Source of the DNA: an uncultured Propionibacteriaceae bacterium
Lineage (GTDB): Bacteria; Actinomycetota; Actinomycetes; Propionibacteriales; Propionibacteriaceae
Length of the DNA stretch: 55,142 nucleotides
Assembly (NCBI GenBank): GCA_937965785.1
Contig: CALCKT010000005.1
Location: 1-55,142 of the forward strand
Direction of reading: 5' to 3'
This document shows, in pieces, positions 1 through 9,415 of the stretch. The stretch's first letter is position 1; every line of letters starts with the position of its first letter. A model generated the notes under the pieces. That model was given only the letters and a program-made list of their open reading frames with translations, was not told the DNA's origin and made no database searches. The position numbers were made by a program, and so were the translations under genes.

Positions 1-79
1 TCTGTTCTCCTTCGAGACAAGACCACCCCGCTTACACAAACCATCTGACACGCCCCAGTGCATCGTGCACCCGGTTCGG

Positions 80-453
80 CAACACCTTCCGGTACACCGC
101 CCGGCAGCACCGCGACACGATCGGGAAGTCTCTCAAGCCCGTGTACACGGCCCCCGTCCGAGCAGGCAGCGCAGGACGGGTACGCCGAGTTCCCCGCCGA
201 GTGGGGTGAGCGGTATCCGGCGATCGTGCAGCTCTGGCGGACCTCCTGGGCGCAGTATCGTGCCGTTCCTGAACTACGACGCCCGAGATCCGCCGGGCGA
301 GCAGCACAACCAACCCGATCGAATCCGTCAACACCGGCTACCGCAGGACCGTCCCGGGCACGCGGGCACTTCCCGAACAAGGCCACGCCGATCAAGTGCC
401 TATACCTAGTGACACACTCGCTTGACCCCACCGGCGCAGGCCGAACACGCTAG
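80..453 (+). pseudogene. IS256-family transposase remnant (C-terminal part)
   Basis: Translating the three plus frames in turn recovers the C-terminal part of an actinobacterial IS256-type transposase: a 'TARQHRDTIGKSLKPVYTA' stretch, then 'FPAEWGERYPAIVQLW', 'PFLNYDA', 'EIRR...TNPIESVN' and finally 'RARGHFPNKA...SLDPTGAGRTR' with a TAG at 451-453. The TNAIES-like and RGHFPN motifs are typical of this family's C-terminus. At least three frame changes separate the segments and the N-terminal two thirds is absent or outside the window, so it cannot encode an active transposase. It lies beside the truncated epimerase gene and may have caused that truncation. Confidence 0.75.
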
Positions 454-609
454 ATGATGAGATGCAAAGCCTACGCTGAACACGTATCCGAACCCACCTT
501 CACCAAACAGATCAAAAGAACCACTCACCGAAAACCACCCGACCCCACACACCGTCCATCGGACAAACCCGGGAGAACTGGCTCTCCACTAAACCCGGGG
601 CGGTTCACA

Positions 610-1267
610 GTCGCGGACGCAGATGCCATCGGGGGTCGGGTAGTCGTCTCCGAAGATCTGCGGCTCCTCGCCCGCTTGAAGCCGGTCGATGATCAGCGGG
701 AACAGGTTGCGGGAGCTGCTGCCGGGCACGTCGGGGTCGGCTGATCCGACGACGTTGAAGTAGCGCAGGGACACGCCCCGGAACCCTGGCTGGGCGCGGG
801 CGAGTTCGTGCAGGATCCATTCGGAGACGAGTTTGGACTCGCCGTAGGGCGACTCGGGGACGGTCGGGGTTTGCTCGGTGACGGTGTCGGTGGCGGGGGG
901 CGCCGTACACGCCGACGCTGGAGGAGAACACGAACCGGCGCACGCGGCATGTGGTTGCGGCTTCGAGCAGGTTCACGGTGCCGGTGACGTTCTAGGTGTA
1001 GGTGTGCAGCGGACGCGTCACGGACACCCCGGCGTACTTGAACCTAGCGAGGTGGACGATGCCCTCTACCCGGTGGTCGTGGAGCACCTGTTCGGCGAGG
1101 ATCTGGTCGACGACCGACCCGACGATCAGGGGGACGCCGACGGGGATGAACCGGGCGTGGCCGCTGGAAAAGTCGCCCAGTTCGACCGGCGCGAAACCCG
1201 CACCTGACAGGGCGCGGACGGTGTGCGCGCCGATGTAGCCGGCGCCTCCGGTCACGAGCCACCGCAT
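610..1267 (-). pseudogene. galE: UDP-glucose 4-epimerase pseudogene (galE-like)
   Basis: The N-terminus carries the Rossmann motif VTGGAGYIGAHTV of extended short-chain dehydrogenase epimerases, preceded by a good AAGGAGG site. The frame hits an in-frame TAG at 992-994, exactly where a glutamine is expected before NVTGTVNLLEA. It continues to FSSSVGVYGAP, then shifts frame near 895, and resumes as VSLRYFNVVGSADP...FGDDYPTPDGICVRD. Homology stops abruptly near 610, so the last third is missing. Intact epimerase would interconvert UDP-galactose and UDP-glucose in the Leloir pathway. It is the third dead gene in a row reading galK, uridylyltransferase, galE. Confidence 0.85.
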
Positions 1268-1317
1268 GAAGGCCTCCTTGGTCGTTGCTGTGTTGGGCTG
1301 CTCATGGCCTTGGTCGC

Positions 1318-2697
1318 CTACAGGTTCGGTGTCGAGCCATTGAGGATCGTGCCGTCGGGGATTTGGCCGCCTTCGGGGCCGAGTACCACATCGCCGACCA
1401 CGATCACGTTCATGCCGATCTGCCAGTCGCCGCGGACAGCAAACGCGCGGGCACCTCTGAGGGAGGGTGAGGTCGGCACGCGGGCCTCGAAATCGTCGAC
1501 CAGCTTGTAGTAGCGGCTATCTAGGTCGATGCCCGGGATCTCGGAGGTCGCCCGCAGCCTGGCGTCCTCGCCCAGCTCGAAGACGTCCGAACGCCGCAGC
1601 AGCTCACTGGTCGTCTTCACCGGCAGGAAGCGATCCTTGCCGACGGCGATCGCCCGGGCGCCGGGGAAGACCTCGATGGCCACCCCATCGCGCACTCCAG
1701 TTGGATCACCTCCGGCGAGGAGGGGCAGCCGGGTCGACGGTCTTGAGGTTGCGGATCAGGGGCAGGCCGAGCACCCCGCCGCGCTCCACCAAGGTGTCGC
1801 GCACCTGCCGGAGGTCCAGCCAGAGGTTGTTTGCATGGAAATACGGGTTCTGGAACTCGTCGGTGAAATAGACCGTCTCCTCCGGCGCGGTCTGCGCGGT
1901 GTCCCGCAGGATCAACTGCCCGTCCGCCTTGCGGATCGCCAGATGCCCGCCCTTGCGGTCGTTCACCGTGCGCAGGCACACCTCGGCGGCGCAGAGTGCG
2001 CCGGTTCCGGCGAACCACCCCGCCAAGACGGAGTTCGGAGCTGCGCCGAGGTTGTCGCCGTTGGCGATGCCGACATAGCGGAAGCCGGCGTCCAGGAGCG
2101 CGTCCAGCACCCCCGAACCCCACCGCGCGGGATAGACGTCGCCGTGGCCTGGAGGGCACCATTCCAGGCTGGGGTCGGCGGGCCACTCGACGGGAGTGAG
2201 GTCGTCCCGCCTGATCTTCGGCTCGACGCTCTGCAGGAAGTCCAGCGGGAGGCCGTCCACCGCCAACTCGGGATAGCGCTCCAGGTAGGGCAGGGTGTCA
2301 TCGCGGGTGCGGAAGCTGTTCCTGAACAGCAGTGGCAGCCGCACCCCGTTGGCCTGCCTGGCGTGCAGCACCTGGACGACGATCAGGTCGAGGAAGTTCT
2401 TCCCGTTTCGCACGGTGAGCAGGAATTTGGCCTGGTCGAGGCCCATGGAGGTCCCGAGGCTGCCGTTCAGCTTGATGATGACTGTCTGGGAGAAGGCCGC
2501 GCCGACATCGGCTTCGCTGATCTCGATCCCGTCGAGCTGGGGATGGTCGAGCAGCGGTTCGATGCCGACCTCGGGAATGATCCCGGCCTCGCCCGATTCC
2601 GCCTGCCGGTAGTAGTGCGCGAACACGTCGATGGCTACGGGATCGACTCGGCCGACCGCATTGTCTCCGTGCTCAGGAACAGCCCACGCTCACTCAT
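1318..2697 (-). pseudogene. UTP-glucose-1-phosphate uridylyltransferase pseudogene (UDPGP family)
   Basis: This is a broken paralogue of the intact gene at 19964-21340; both are the eukaryote-like UDPGP type. The start (MSERGLFLS) has a GAGGAG upstream. One frameshift lies near 2640, before 'IDVFAHYYRQAESGEAG'. Two more lie close together near 1700, where DPAAPP, SPEVIQLECAMG and VAIEVFPGARAI fall in three different frames. The long central segment keeps the family pattern KLNGSLGTSMGLDQAK (nucleotide-binding loop) and EWCPPGHGD. An intact enzyme would make UDP-glucose from UTP and glucose-1-phosphate. It sits between galactokinase and epimerase remnants, as expected for a Leloir-type cluster. 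Confidence 0.85.
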
Positions 2698-2699
2698 CG

Positions 2700-3800
2700 G
2701 TACGGTTACTCCTCGCTGTTGGTGGTCCAACTCGCCTTCGGGCTTCGAAATCTTGTCGGTGTCGCTGGGCGTGGCGGACGCCCTCCGACGGGCGGTGAAA
2801 CCAGCTGGCGCTAGGTAACCAGCCCGGGCAACAGCGGCGGCCTCGGCGTCGGCAAGCATGGTCTCCACGGCCAAGTCCACGTTCGGCGCCGTGATCTCGT
2901 AGTCGTCGCGCATCGACGCGTGCGAAGCGGTCATCAGCCGTCCCACCTCGGCGAAGTCGCCGACCGACAGGGCGGCAACAGTGCCCTGGACACGCGCGTT
3001 CTCGGTCACGACATGGCGCACGTGCCGGCCCTCGAACTCGGGGAGCCTGGTCAACGCGGCGGCCGGGCCGATCACCTCGCGCAGCAGGCCGATGCCCAGC
3101 TCGGCGCAGGCGGCCACCCACAACGCCCGCCGCGCCGCGTACTTGCCGTCCATGTTCGCGGGCGGTGTCTTCGTGCCGACGACCAGGATCTCCGGCCCGG
3201 CGGCTGCCACGTCCAGCGGCATCTGCGCCACCTCAAGACTGCGGCAGTCGAGGAACAGGGCATGACCCTGCGTGCACAGCGTGGACGCGGCCTGGTCCAT
3301 CAACCCGGTGGAAGCCCCGACGTAAGAGTTCTCCGCCACCTGGCACGGCCGGGCGCGGTCCATCGACTTGATGTCGAGGCCGCACAGGTCGCACAGCGCC
3401 GCCATCACCACGCACTTGATCGCGACCGAACTCGACAGGCCCGCGCCCGCCAGGACGCTGGACGAGAGCACCAGGTCGGCCCCGCCCACCTGGTGGCCCG
3501 CCTGTCGCAGCGCCCAGACGACACCGGCCAGGTATGCCTGCCAGCCATGCTCGCCCGGCACCACCTCGCCCGACTTGACGGTGGAGTCCAGGTCGAGCGA
3601 CAAGAAGCGCCAGCGACCGTCCGCACGCGGCGCGGCGGCCAGCCACGCTGCCTGCGGGATCGCGAACGGCAGCACGAAACCGCCGTTGTAGTCGGTGTGC
3701 TCACCGATCAGGTTGACCCGCCCCGGCGCTTCACCCACACCCCGGACGGCGGCCATCCCACGATGGCGGTGAAGGCGTCGACGACCGCTGCGTTGTCCAT
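2700..3800 (-). pseudogene. galK: galactokinase pseudogene
   Basis: The body shows the galactokinase signature RVNLIGEHTDYNGGFVLPFAIP and the GHMP kinase glycine/serine loop GAGLSSSVA. The likely original start (MDNAAVVDAFTAIVGW, after AAGGACGGT) is in a different frame from the signature, so an indel lies near 3735-3755. A shorter ATG at 3756 would give an in-frame product without the usual leader. The C-terminus is also shifted near 2815: instead of the conserved GG-rich motif that closes the family, the frame reads PAGFTARRRASATP and runs into the next gene. Probably inactive. It is separated from the upstream GH2 gene by a strong terminator. Confidence 0.8.
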
Positions 3801-3890
3801 ACCGTCCTTATCTTCCTGAGAAGGGAGTTGCTGTGTCTGGCAGTCGCTGGTGCGAGAGACACGGAAGCCGCAGCTTGCCTTGAGCTGCAG

Positions 3891-3933
3891 GGTGTGGCGC
3901 GCGTCACGTTGGCTGTTGGGCGCGCGCCACACC
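3891..3933 (-). terminator. terminator after the GH2/ABC operon
   Basis: A perfect 13-bp stem (3891-3903 GGTGTGGCGCGCG with 3921-3933 CGCGCGCCACACC) and a 17-nt loop lie 8 bp beyond the GH2 stop codon. There is no U-tract, which is usual in high-GC actinobacteria. It isolates the sugar-uptake operon from the decayed gal genes. Confidence 0.75.
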
Positions 3934-3940
3934 GGTCCGG

Positions 3941-6073
3941 TCAGGCCGTGCGTGCGCCACGGCGGTTGGGTGGTTCGATGGGGGCTGCGTCGAGGTAAGT
4001 GCGGGCGGCGATCTCGCCATTGCTGGTGGTGAACCAGATCAGGAGTCTGGCGGGCTTGCTCGGTGGCGGGACGGTGAGGCTCACGGGGTCGCTCGTGCGC
4101 CAAGGCTGAACGATGAGCTTGGTGGTCTCGGCATCGGGGTTTGGAGTCGTGTCGGGGAAGGGCCGACCGCTGTGCGTCCAAGCTGCTGTCACGTTCCCTT
4201 GTAGCGGCTCATCGCCGTGGTGGGAGACGCGGACGGCGAGTTCGAAAGGTTCGGTCGGGACCGGAATGTCAGCACCGGCGGCTCCTGGGACGAGGTCGAT
4301 GATGATGGTGGTAACGGCGTTGATGTCGGCAGGGTTTAGTCCGCCGCGGTCCTTGGGCCGGCGGTGGATGTTGACGAGGCCTGCCATTTCGTGTTCGACG
4401 TCGGCGAGTTCGGTGTAGACGTAGCCGACGAATCGGTCGTGGCGTCTGAGTTCCTGAGTTTGCCAGCGGAGGTACCAGGCGCGTTCGAGGCTGGTGAAGC
4501 CTGCCCCGTATTCGCTGTTGAGGATGGGGATGCCGTGGCGCGGGTGGTCTGGTGAGCCGTAGAGGGGTTTGTCGACGGTGAAGTCGGGGCCGAGTTTCAC
4601 GGGGAAGTCCTCGCGTTCTCCGGCTGCGAGCGCGTTGAGATTGGCGGCCCAGGTGGCAGGGCTGTCGTCGTAGTAATGCCAGTCGACGAGATCGGTGCGG
4701 ACATGTGCCCAGCCGGAGTTTTCCACGATGGGCCGGGACGCATCGAGTGCGTGGAGCGTGTCGTAGGCGCGCTGGGCGGCAGCAGCCCGTTCGTGGCTGC
4801 CGGGGATGTCCCAGTCGAGTCCCCATTCTTCGTTGTAGAGGCCCCAAATGATGATGGCGGGGTGTGCGCCGTCGCGTTCGACCATGGGGGCGAGTTGAGC
4901 CTCGAAGGCGGCCGCAGCTTCCGGTGTGTATCTGCTCGGGCCCGGAGGTTCCGCCCAGACGAGGATGCCCGTGCGGTCGGCATGGTGGAGCCAGCGCGGT
5001 TCTTCGAGCTTGATGTGTTTGCGGACGAGGTTGTAGCCGAGGGAGCGGGCGAGTTCGAGGTCGCGGACGAGGGCGGCGTCGTCTGGTGCGGTGAGGCCGG
5101 TGTCGGGCCAGTAGCCCTGGTCGAGCACGCCCCGGATGTAGAGCCGTTCGCCGTTGAGCCGGATCTGGTCGTCAGCTGTTTCGATGCGGCGGAGCCCGGT
5201 AGTGATGATGAAGCGGTCGGGGTGGTCGTCGGTGCCGGTGGTCAGTTCGATGCGGTACAGGTGTGGGTCGGCAGGTGACCAGAGCCGAGGGTAGGTGATC
5301 GTCAGGCGCCCTTCGAAGGATCCCTGGTCGTCGGTGATGAGGGTCGTCTCCTCGCGTTCATGAGAGCCTTCGATCACGCGGGCGTGGACGGTCACGCCGC
5401 TGATGTGGTCGCCTGCGACCCGGCCGGTCAGTTCGATGGCGTCCAGTGAGTCGCCGGAGACGGTGATGGTGGACGGGTAGGTGCGTCCGCGGGCTTCGAG
5501 CCAGACGGTCTGCCAGATGCCGGAGGTCGGGGTGAAGGAGACGCCGTCGTAGTCGTCTCGTGGGATGGAGCGCTGTTTGCCGTGCGGGATCGTCCGTTTG
5601 TCGGCGGGCGCGTCGACGTCGACGGTGAGCCGGGCACTCATGCCCGGCATGAGGCGTTCCGTGAGGTCGAACTCGAAGGGTGTGTAGCCACCGGTGTGTT
5701 CGCCGAGCGGTTCGCCGTCCAGCGAGACGACGGCGTGGTGGTGGACGGCGCCGAAGCAAAGGACGATGCGCGCGTCCGCCCATTCGGCCGGCGCGTCGAT
5801 CAGTCGTTCGTACCGTCCGTGTTCTAGCCAGGTCCGTCCGATCCCCGATGCGGGTGTCTCCCAGGCGAACGGGACCGTGATCAGCTCCGGGGTCGCATGG
5901 TCGCTTTGAAAGTCCCATTGCCCATTCAGGTTGATCCACCTCTGGGACCTGTCCCGGTCGGGCCGTGGGTACTCCGGCCTGGGGATGCCCGGCGTCTCGT
6001 GGGCCGTCGGGGAGAGTCCTCGGGAAGTGGCCTCGGGCAGGGTGGGTGCCGCTTTGGGGACGAGCACGGACAT
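3941..6073 (-). CDS. glycoside hydrolase family 2 enzyme (beta-galactosidase/beta-glucuronidase superfamily)
   Basis: A 710-residue cytoplasmic enzyme with no signal peptide. Residues 40-150 form the GH2 sugar-binding beta-sandwich (WINLNGQWDF, WEHGRYER-like region), about 190-290 the immunoglobulin-like domain, and about 300-580 the TIM barrel. The acid/base glutamate is E415 in GLYNEEWG and the nucleophile is E521 in ILNSEYGAGF; both are intact. It is the last gene of the operon with the binding protein and permeases, so it should hydrolyse the imported oligosaccharide. The adjacent gal remnants suggest a beta-galactoside historically, but the family also includes glucuronidases and mannosidases, so the substrate is open. 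Confidence 0.9.
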   Translation of the reverse strand: MSVLVPKAAPTLPEATSRGLSPTAHETPGIPRPEYPRPDRDRSQRWINLNGQWDFQSDHATPELITVPFAWETPASGIGRTWLEHGRYERLIDAPAEWADARIVLCFGAVHHHAVVSLDGEPLGEHTGGYTPFEFDLTERLMPGMSARLTVDVDAPADKRTIPHGKQRSIPRDDYDGVSFTPTSGIWQTVWLEARGRTYPSTITVSGDSLDAIELTGRVAGDHISGVTVHARVIEGSHEREETTLITDDQGSFEGRLTITYPRLWSPADPHLYRIELTTGTDDHPDRFIITTGLRRIETADDQIRLNGERLYIRGVLDQGYWPDTGLTAPDDAALVRDLELARSLGYNLVRKHIKLEEPRWLHHADRTGILVWAEPPGPSRYTPEAAAAFEAQLAPMVERDGAHPAIIIWGLYNEEWGLDWDIPGSHERAAAAQRAYDTLHALDASRPIVENSGWAHVRTDLVDWHYYDDSPATWAANLNALAAGEREDFPVKLGPDFTVDKPLYGSPDHPRHGIPILNSEYGAGFTSLERAWYLRWQTQELRRHDRFVGYVYTELADVEHEMAGLVNIHRRPKDRGGLNPADINAVTTIIIDLVPGAAGADIPVPTEPFELAVRVSHHGDEPLQGNVTAAWTHSGRPFPDTTPNPDAETTKLIVQPWRTSDPVSLTVPPPSKPARLLIWFTTSNGEIAARTYLDAAPIEPPNRRGARTA

Positions 6074-6104
6074 GGAGAGTGTGCCTTTCTTGGGATGGGG
6101 GCGT

Positions 6105-6995
6105 TCAGCCCTTGACGCTGCCGGCGAGGATGCCGTTGATGAAGTGCTTCTGGAGCGAGATGAAGATGATCAGGAGCGGGATGAGTGCGACGGAGCTGGC
6201 GGCGAGCAGCTCGCCGGTGACGGTGGCGTAGTCGGCACCGATCTTGTTGCCGGTGATCTGCTGGGACAGGGTGGAGAGCATCACCTGGAGGGTCGCCATG
6301 CGTTCGGAGTTGGCGGCGACGACGGGCCAGACGAAGTCGTTGTAGATGTTCATTGTCGTGAGGACGGCGAGACCGGCGAGACCAGGCCGGATCACGGGGA
6401 CGACGATCCGCCAGAAGACGCCGAACTCGCCGCAGCCGTCGACGCGGGCGGCGCCGAGGAGTTCGTCGGGGACGGCGGCGATGACCTGTCGCATCCAGAA
6501 GATGGCGAAGGCATCGATCGAGCCAGGGAGGATGAGCGCCTGGTAGGTGTTGACCCAGCCGAGCTGCTTCATCTCCAGCAACAGCGGGATGATCAGGACC
6601 AGAGTGGGCAGCATGAGGGTGATCAGGACCGCGCCGAACAAGAGGTTCTTGGCGGGGAAGCTGTACTTAGCGAAGCCGAACGCGGCGAGCGGGGCGAAGA
6701 ACAGGGTCATCGCGCCCTTGACGAGAAGCACGATGGCTGTGTTGAGGAAGCCTTGGGCGATCGGGACGTCGTGCAGCATCTCTGCGTAGTTGGCGAGGGT
6801 GAACCCGGTGGGGTCGATGGCGAGCGGGTAGCGGATGATATCGGCGGCGGGTTTGAAGGCGGACAGCAGCGCCCAGGCCACTGGGGACAGGAACGCGAGG
6901 GTCAACACGAGCAGGAATGCCTGGGTGCCGATCTGCGGGTATGCTCGCCGGGTGCGTGCCACCGGGACGGCGTGGGGGGCGGTTGTCGTTATCAT
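6105..6995 (-). CDS. carbohydrate ABC transporter permease, MalG type
   Basis: A 296-residue integral membrane protein with about six transmembrane segments. It has the binding-protein-dependent permease loop with pattern EAA-x3-G in 'LLGAARVDGCGEFGVFWRIVVPVIRPG', which contacts the ATPase. It begins 3 nt after the stop of the first permease and ends 31 nt before the GH2 start, so all three are co-transcribed. No ATPase gene is in the operon. In actinobacteria such transporters commonly borrow a shared MsiK/MalK-type ATPase encoded elsewhere, and that is the simplest reading here. Confidence 0.9.
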   Translation of the reverse strand: MITTTAPHAVPVARTRRAYPQIGTQAFLLVLTLAFLSPVAWALLSAFKPAADIIRYPLAIDPTGFTLANYAEMLHDVPIAQGFLNTAIVLLVKGAMTLFFAPLAAFGFAKYSFPAKNLLFGAVLITLMLPTLVLIIPLLLEMKQLGWVNTYQALILPGSIDAFAIFWMRQVIAAVPDELLGAARVDGCGEFGVFWRIVVPVIRPGLAGLAVLTTMNIYNDFVWPVVAANSERMATLQVMLSTLSQQITGNKIGADYATVTGELLAASSVALIPLLIIFISLQKHFINGILAGSVKG

Positions 6996-6998
6996 AGG

Positions 6999-7925
6999 CT
7001 AGTCCTTCGCTCGCAGTAGGCGGACGAACAGCAGCGACAGGGCCATCACGAAGATGACGAGTAGGAAGGAGTTTGCGGCCCCGGTTCCCAAGTCGCCTCG
7101 GGTGATGTGGTTGTAGAGGTAGTAGCCGGCTGTCGTGGTCGAGGAGTAGGGGCCTCCCTGGGTGACGACGAACGGTTCGGCGAACATCTGGAAGACTGCC
7201 AGCGTTTGCAGGACGACGGCGAACATCATGGTGCGCCGCACGAGGGGGACGGTGATGCTCCAGAACTGGCGTCGTGGGGAGGCGCCGTCGATGGCGGCGG
7301 CCTCGTAGATGGTGGCATCGATAGCCTGTAGCCCCGACAGCAGGATGATGACGATGAAGCCCGTTGTCTTCCACAAGAACAGCAGGGCGAGTGTCGGTTT
7401 GGCCCACTCGCTGGTCGTCAACCAGCCGACTTCGGGGAGCCCGAAGAGGTTGAGCAGGCTGTTCACGGCACCGTAGTTCTGGTCGAACAGCACGACCCAG
7501 ATCTGCGCCACCGCGACCAATGGGGTGACGAACGGGACGATGAACGCCGTCCGGTAGAACCCCTTCAAACGGGTCTTCGCGTTGTCGAGCAGCACCGCGA
7601 CGAACAGTCCGAGCACGATCTGTGCCGGCACAATGAGCAACCACAGGGTCGCGGAGTTGCCCATGGAAGACCAGAAGCCCGGATTGGTGAGCAGATAGGC
7701 GTAGTTGTCCCAGCCGACCCATCTCGGCGTGCCGGAGCCGTGCCAGTTGGTGAAGGAGAGCTGGAGGGTGAACAGCATCGGGTAGACGCTGAAGGCACCG
7801 AAGACCACGATGAACGGCAGCACGAAGACGTACGGGGCGAGGCGTCGGCGCAGCGGAAGCCCCGCTGCTCCGTGTTGCGGCCGGGTCTGCGCGCGCGGGG
7901 GGTCTGTCACGTTCATCGCGGTCAT
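6999..7925 (-). CDS. carbohydrate ABC transporter permease, MalF type
   Basis: A 308-residue permease starting MTAMNVTDPP with AGGTGA eight bases upstream. The same frame is open much further upstream, but that part overlaps the binding-protein gene and reads as a shadow. The first transmembrane segment is 'LAPYVFVLPFIVVFGAFSVYPMLFTLQ', typical of MalF/UgpA-type permeases. The EAA-like loop is 'IYEAAAIDGASPRRQFWSITVPLVRRT'. It pairs with the MalG-type permease to form the membrane channel for the sugar delivered by the lipoprotein encoded just upstream. Confidence 0.92.
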   Translation of the reverse strand: MTAMNVTDPPRAQTRPQHGAAGLPLRRRLAPYVFVLPFIVVFGAFSVYPMLFTLQLSFTNWHGSGTPRWVGWDNYAYLLTNPGFWSSMGNSATLWLLIVPAQIVLGLFVAVLLDNAKTRLKGFYRTAFIVPFVTPLVAVAQIWVVLFDQNYGAVNSLLNLFGLPEVGWLTTSEWAKPTLALLFLWKTTGFIVIILLSGLQAIDATIYEAAAIDGASPRRQFWSITVPLVRRTMMFAVVLQTLAVFQMFAEPFVVTQGGPYSSTTTAGYYLYNHITRGDLGTGAANSFLLVIFVMALSLLFVRLLRAKD

Positions 7926-7954
7926 CGGTGTCTCACCTGGAGTGCTCGACCGGG

Positions 7955-9310
7955 CTACTGCCGGTCGATGAGGTTGGTCTGGATATCCGTGGTCGACTGC
8001 GAGATGACCTGGTCGGGGGTCATCGTGCCGTCGAGCATCTTCTGGACGTTGTTGCCGAGGTAGTCGACCGCACCGGACCACCACGAGGGCGTCGGGACGC
8101 TGCCGGGAATCTGCGCGCCGGCCTCGGTCGCCACCTTCCACAGGTCCTGGTTGCCCAGCGACGGGTCCGGCTGGAACAGCGGCTTGGCGGGGTCGGCCGC
8201 GGGCAGGTACGCCGGTATCGACGTGTTCAACCCATGGGGATAGACCGTGTTCGGGCCGTACACGGCGGTGTAGCCGGCCTCGTCGAACATCAGGAACGAG
8301 TAGAACAGCCAGGCGAGTTGTGAGTTCTTGCCCTGTTTGGGGAGGATGAACGACGATCCGCCCATCGCTCCGCTTCGCGGCCCGCCGGAAGTCCACGCCG
8401 GCAGCGGCATCGCCCGCCAGTCTCCCGAGGTTTCCTTCAGCAGCTGCTGGGGCGCAAAGTCGAACCAGATCGCCCACGGGTAGAACACCTGCTTGCCCGA
8501 GTCGAGGGTCTCGACGTCGGTCGGATCCAGGTACTCGGCGCGGGTTCCCAAACCTTCCTTCGACACGGTGTCGAGGAAACCGAGAATCTGCCGGTACTGG
8601 TCGGAGTCCAGCCTGAGCTTGCCATCCGCGTCGGCAATGCTCGTGCCGAGCTGGCTGGCGTACATTTCCAGCTGCAACTGCCCGAGGAAGGCCGCCTTCT
8701 CCAAGTGGATCGGGCCTGAGTCGGGAACAGCAGTCTTGTACGCGCGTGCCGCCGCGAGCAGTTCGTCGTAGGTCTGGATCTTCGTGGCATCGACGCCCGC
8801 CGCGGTCAGCGCGGTCTCGTTGTAGAACAGCAGGCCCGGGTTCAGATCGAACGGCACCCCGTAGATCCCGCCCTTGAGCGAGTTCACGTCGACCTTCTGC
8901 TTGGCGATGTCCTTCACATAGGGCGACAGCACATCGGTCAGGTCCCACAGGTGGTCGGCATACCCGGCGACCAACTGGTCGTCGAGGAACACCCCGTCGG
9001 GGACATCAGTGCCGGTGATGAGGGTGTTCTGCAGCTTGGACGCGATATCCACCGCCTCGTGATGCACGACGATGTTCGGGTACTTCTTGTTGAAAGCCGC
9101 GATCGCGGCGTCGAACACCTCGAAAAGGTCTCCCTTCCGGTCCCAGATCGTGATCTCGCCGGACGGGGAAGTCTCGGTCGACGCCTGCAGGCGGCTGGAC
9201 GGGTCCCCGCCGCCTTGTCCCGCAACAGGGCCGACGCAGCCAGAGACGATCACAGAGACGACCAGAGCGGCGGCGCCCACGGCACCAGCAATTCGGCGTG
9301 GCTTGTTCAT
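7955..9310 (-). CDS. extracellular sugar-binding lipoprotein of an ABC transporter
   Basis: 451 residues. The N-terminus has a basic start (MNKPRR), a hydrophobic stretch and a lipobox ending SGC with C25 as the lipidation site, followed by a Gly/Ser linker. The mature part has the family 1 solute-binding pattern ('GEITIWDRKGD', 'VFLDDQLVAGYADHLWDLTD', 'GIYGVPFDLNPGLLFYNETAL', 'MGGSSFILPKQGKN'). It captures an oligosaccharide outside the membrane and feeds the two permeases. It is the first gene of the operon, with an AAGGAG site. Its promoter overlaps two copies of the LacI operator. Confidence 0.93.
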   Translation of the reverse strand: MNKPRRIAGAVGAAALVVSVIVSGCVGPVAGQGGGDPSSRLQASTETSPSGEITIWDRKGDLFEVFDAAIAAFNKKYPNIVVHHEAVDIASKLQNTLITGTDVPDGVFLDDQLVAGYADHLWDLTDVLSPYVKDIAKQKVDVNSLKGGIYGVPFDLNPGLLFYNETALTAAGVDATKIQTYDELLAAARAYKTAVPDSGPIHLEKAAFLGQLQLEMYASQLGTSIADADGKLRLDSDQYRQILGFLDTVSKEGLGTRAEYLDPTDVETLDSGKQVFYPWAIWFDFAPQQLLKETSGDWRAMPLPAWTSGGPRSGAMGGSSFILPKQGKNSQLAWLFYSFLMFDEAGYTAVYGPNTVYPHGLNTSIPAYLPAADPAKPLFQPDPSLGNQDLWKVATEAGAQIPGSVPTPSWWSGAVDYLGNNVQKMLDGTMTPDQVISQSTTDIQTNLIDRQ

Positions 9311-9329
9311 GGCACTCCTTCGTACATGT

Positions 9330-9345
9330 TTGCCAACGTGCGCAA
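9330..9345. promoter_or_regulatory. LacI-type operator copy 1
   Basis: TTGCCAACGTGCGCAA is an imperfect palindrome centred on CG, the hallmark of LacI-family sites. It is the reverse complement of copy 2 and covers the expected transcription start of the binding-protein operon. Confidence 0.75.
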
Positions 9346-9346
9346 C

Positions 9347-9376
9347 ACACTACCGCAGTCTTGCGCACGTTGGCAA
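9347..9376 (-). promoter_or_regulatory. promoter of the sugar-uptake operon
   Basis: Reading the minus strand, TTGCCA (9376-9371) and TAGTGT (9352-9347) are separated by 18 bp and sit upstream of the binding-protein start. The -35 lies inside one operator and the other operator begins just after the -10, an ideal arrangement for repression. A candidate -10 for the divergent regulator is TATAGT at 9380-9385. Confidence 0.55.
9361..9376. promoter_or_regulatory. LacI-type operator copy 2
   Basis: TTGCGCACGTTGGCAA has its centre 31 bp from the centre of copy 1, about three helical turns. It overlaps the -35 of the sugar operon and lies just upstream of the candidate -10 of the regulator, so the regulator probably controls itself as well. 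Confidence 0.75.
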
Positions 9377-9415
9377 CGCTATAGTGGGCCTGGGTTGAAG
9401 AACGGGGAGGTCACC

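Noticed and set aside
7926..8948. A long N-terminal extension of the first permease.
   Set aside because: It overlaps the binding-protein gene in another frame and lacks family motifs; the MTAMN start has a ribosome-binding site.
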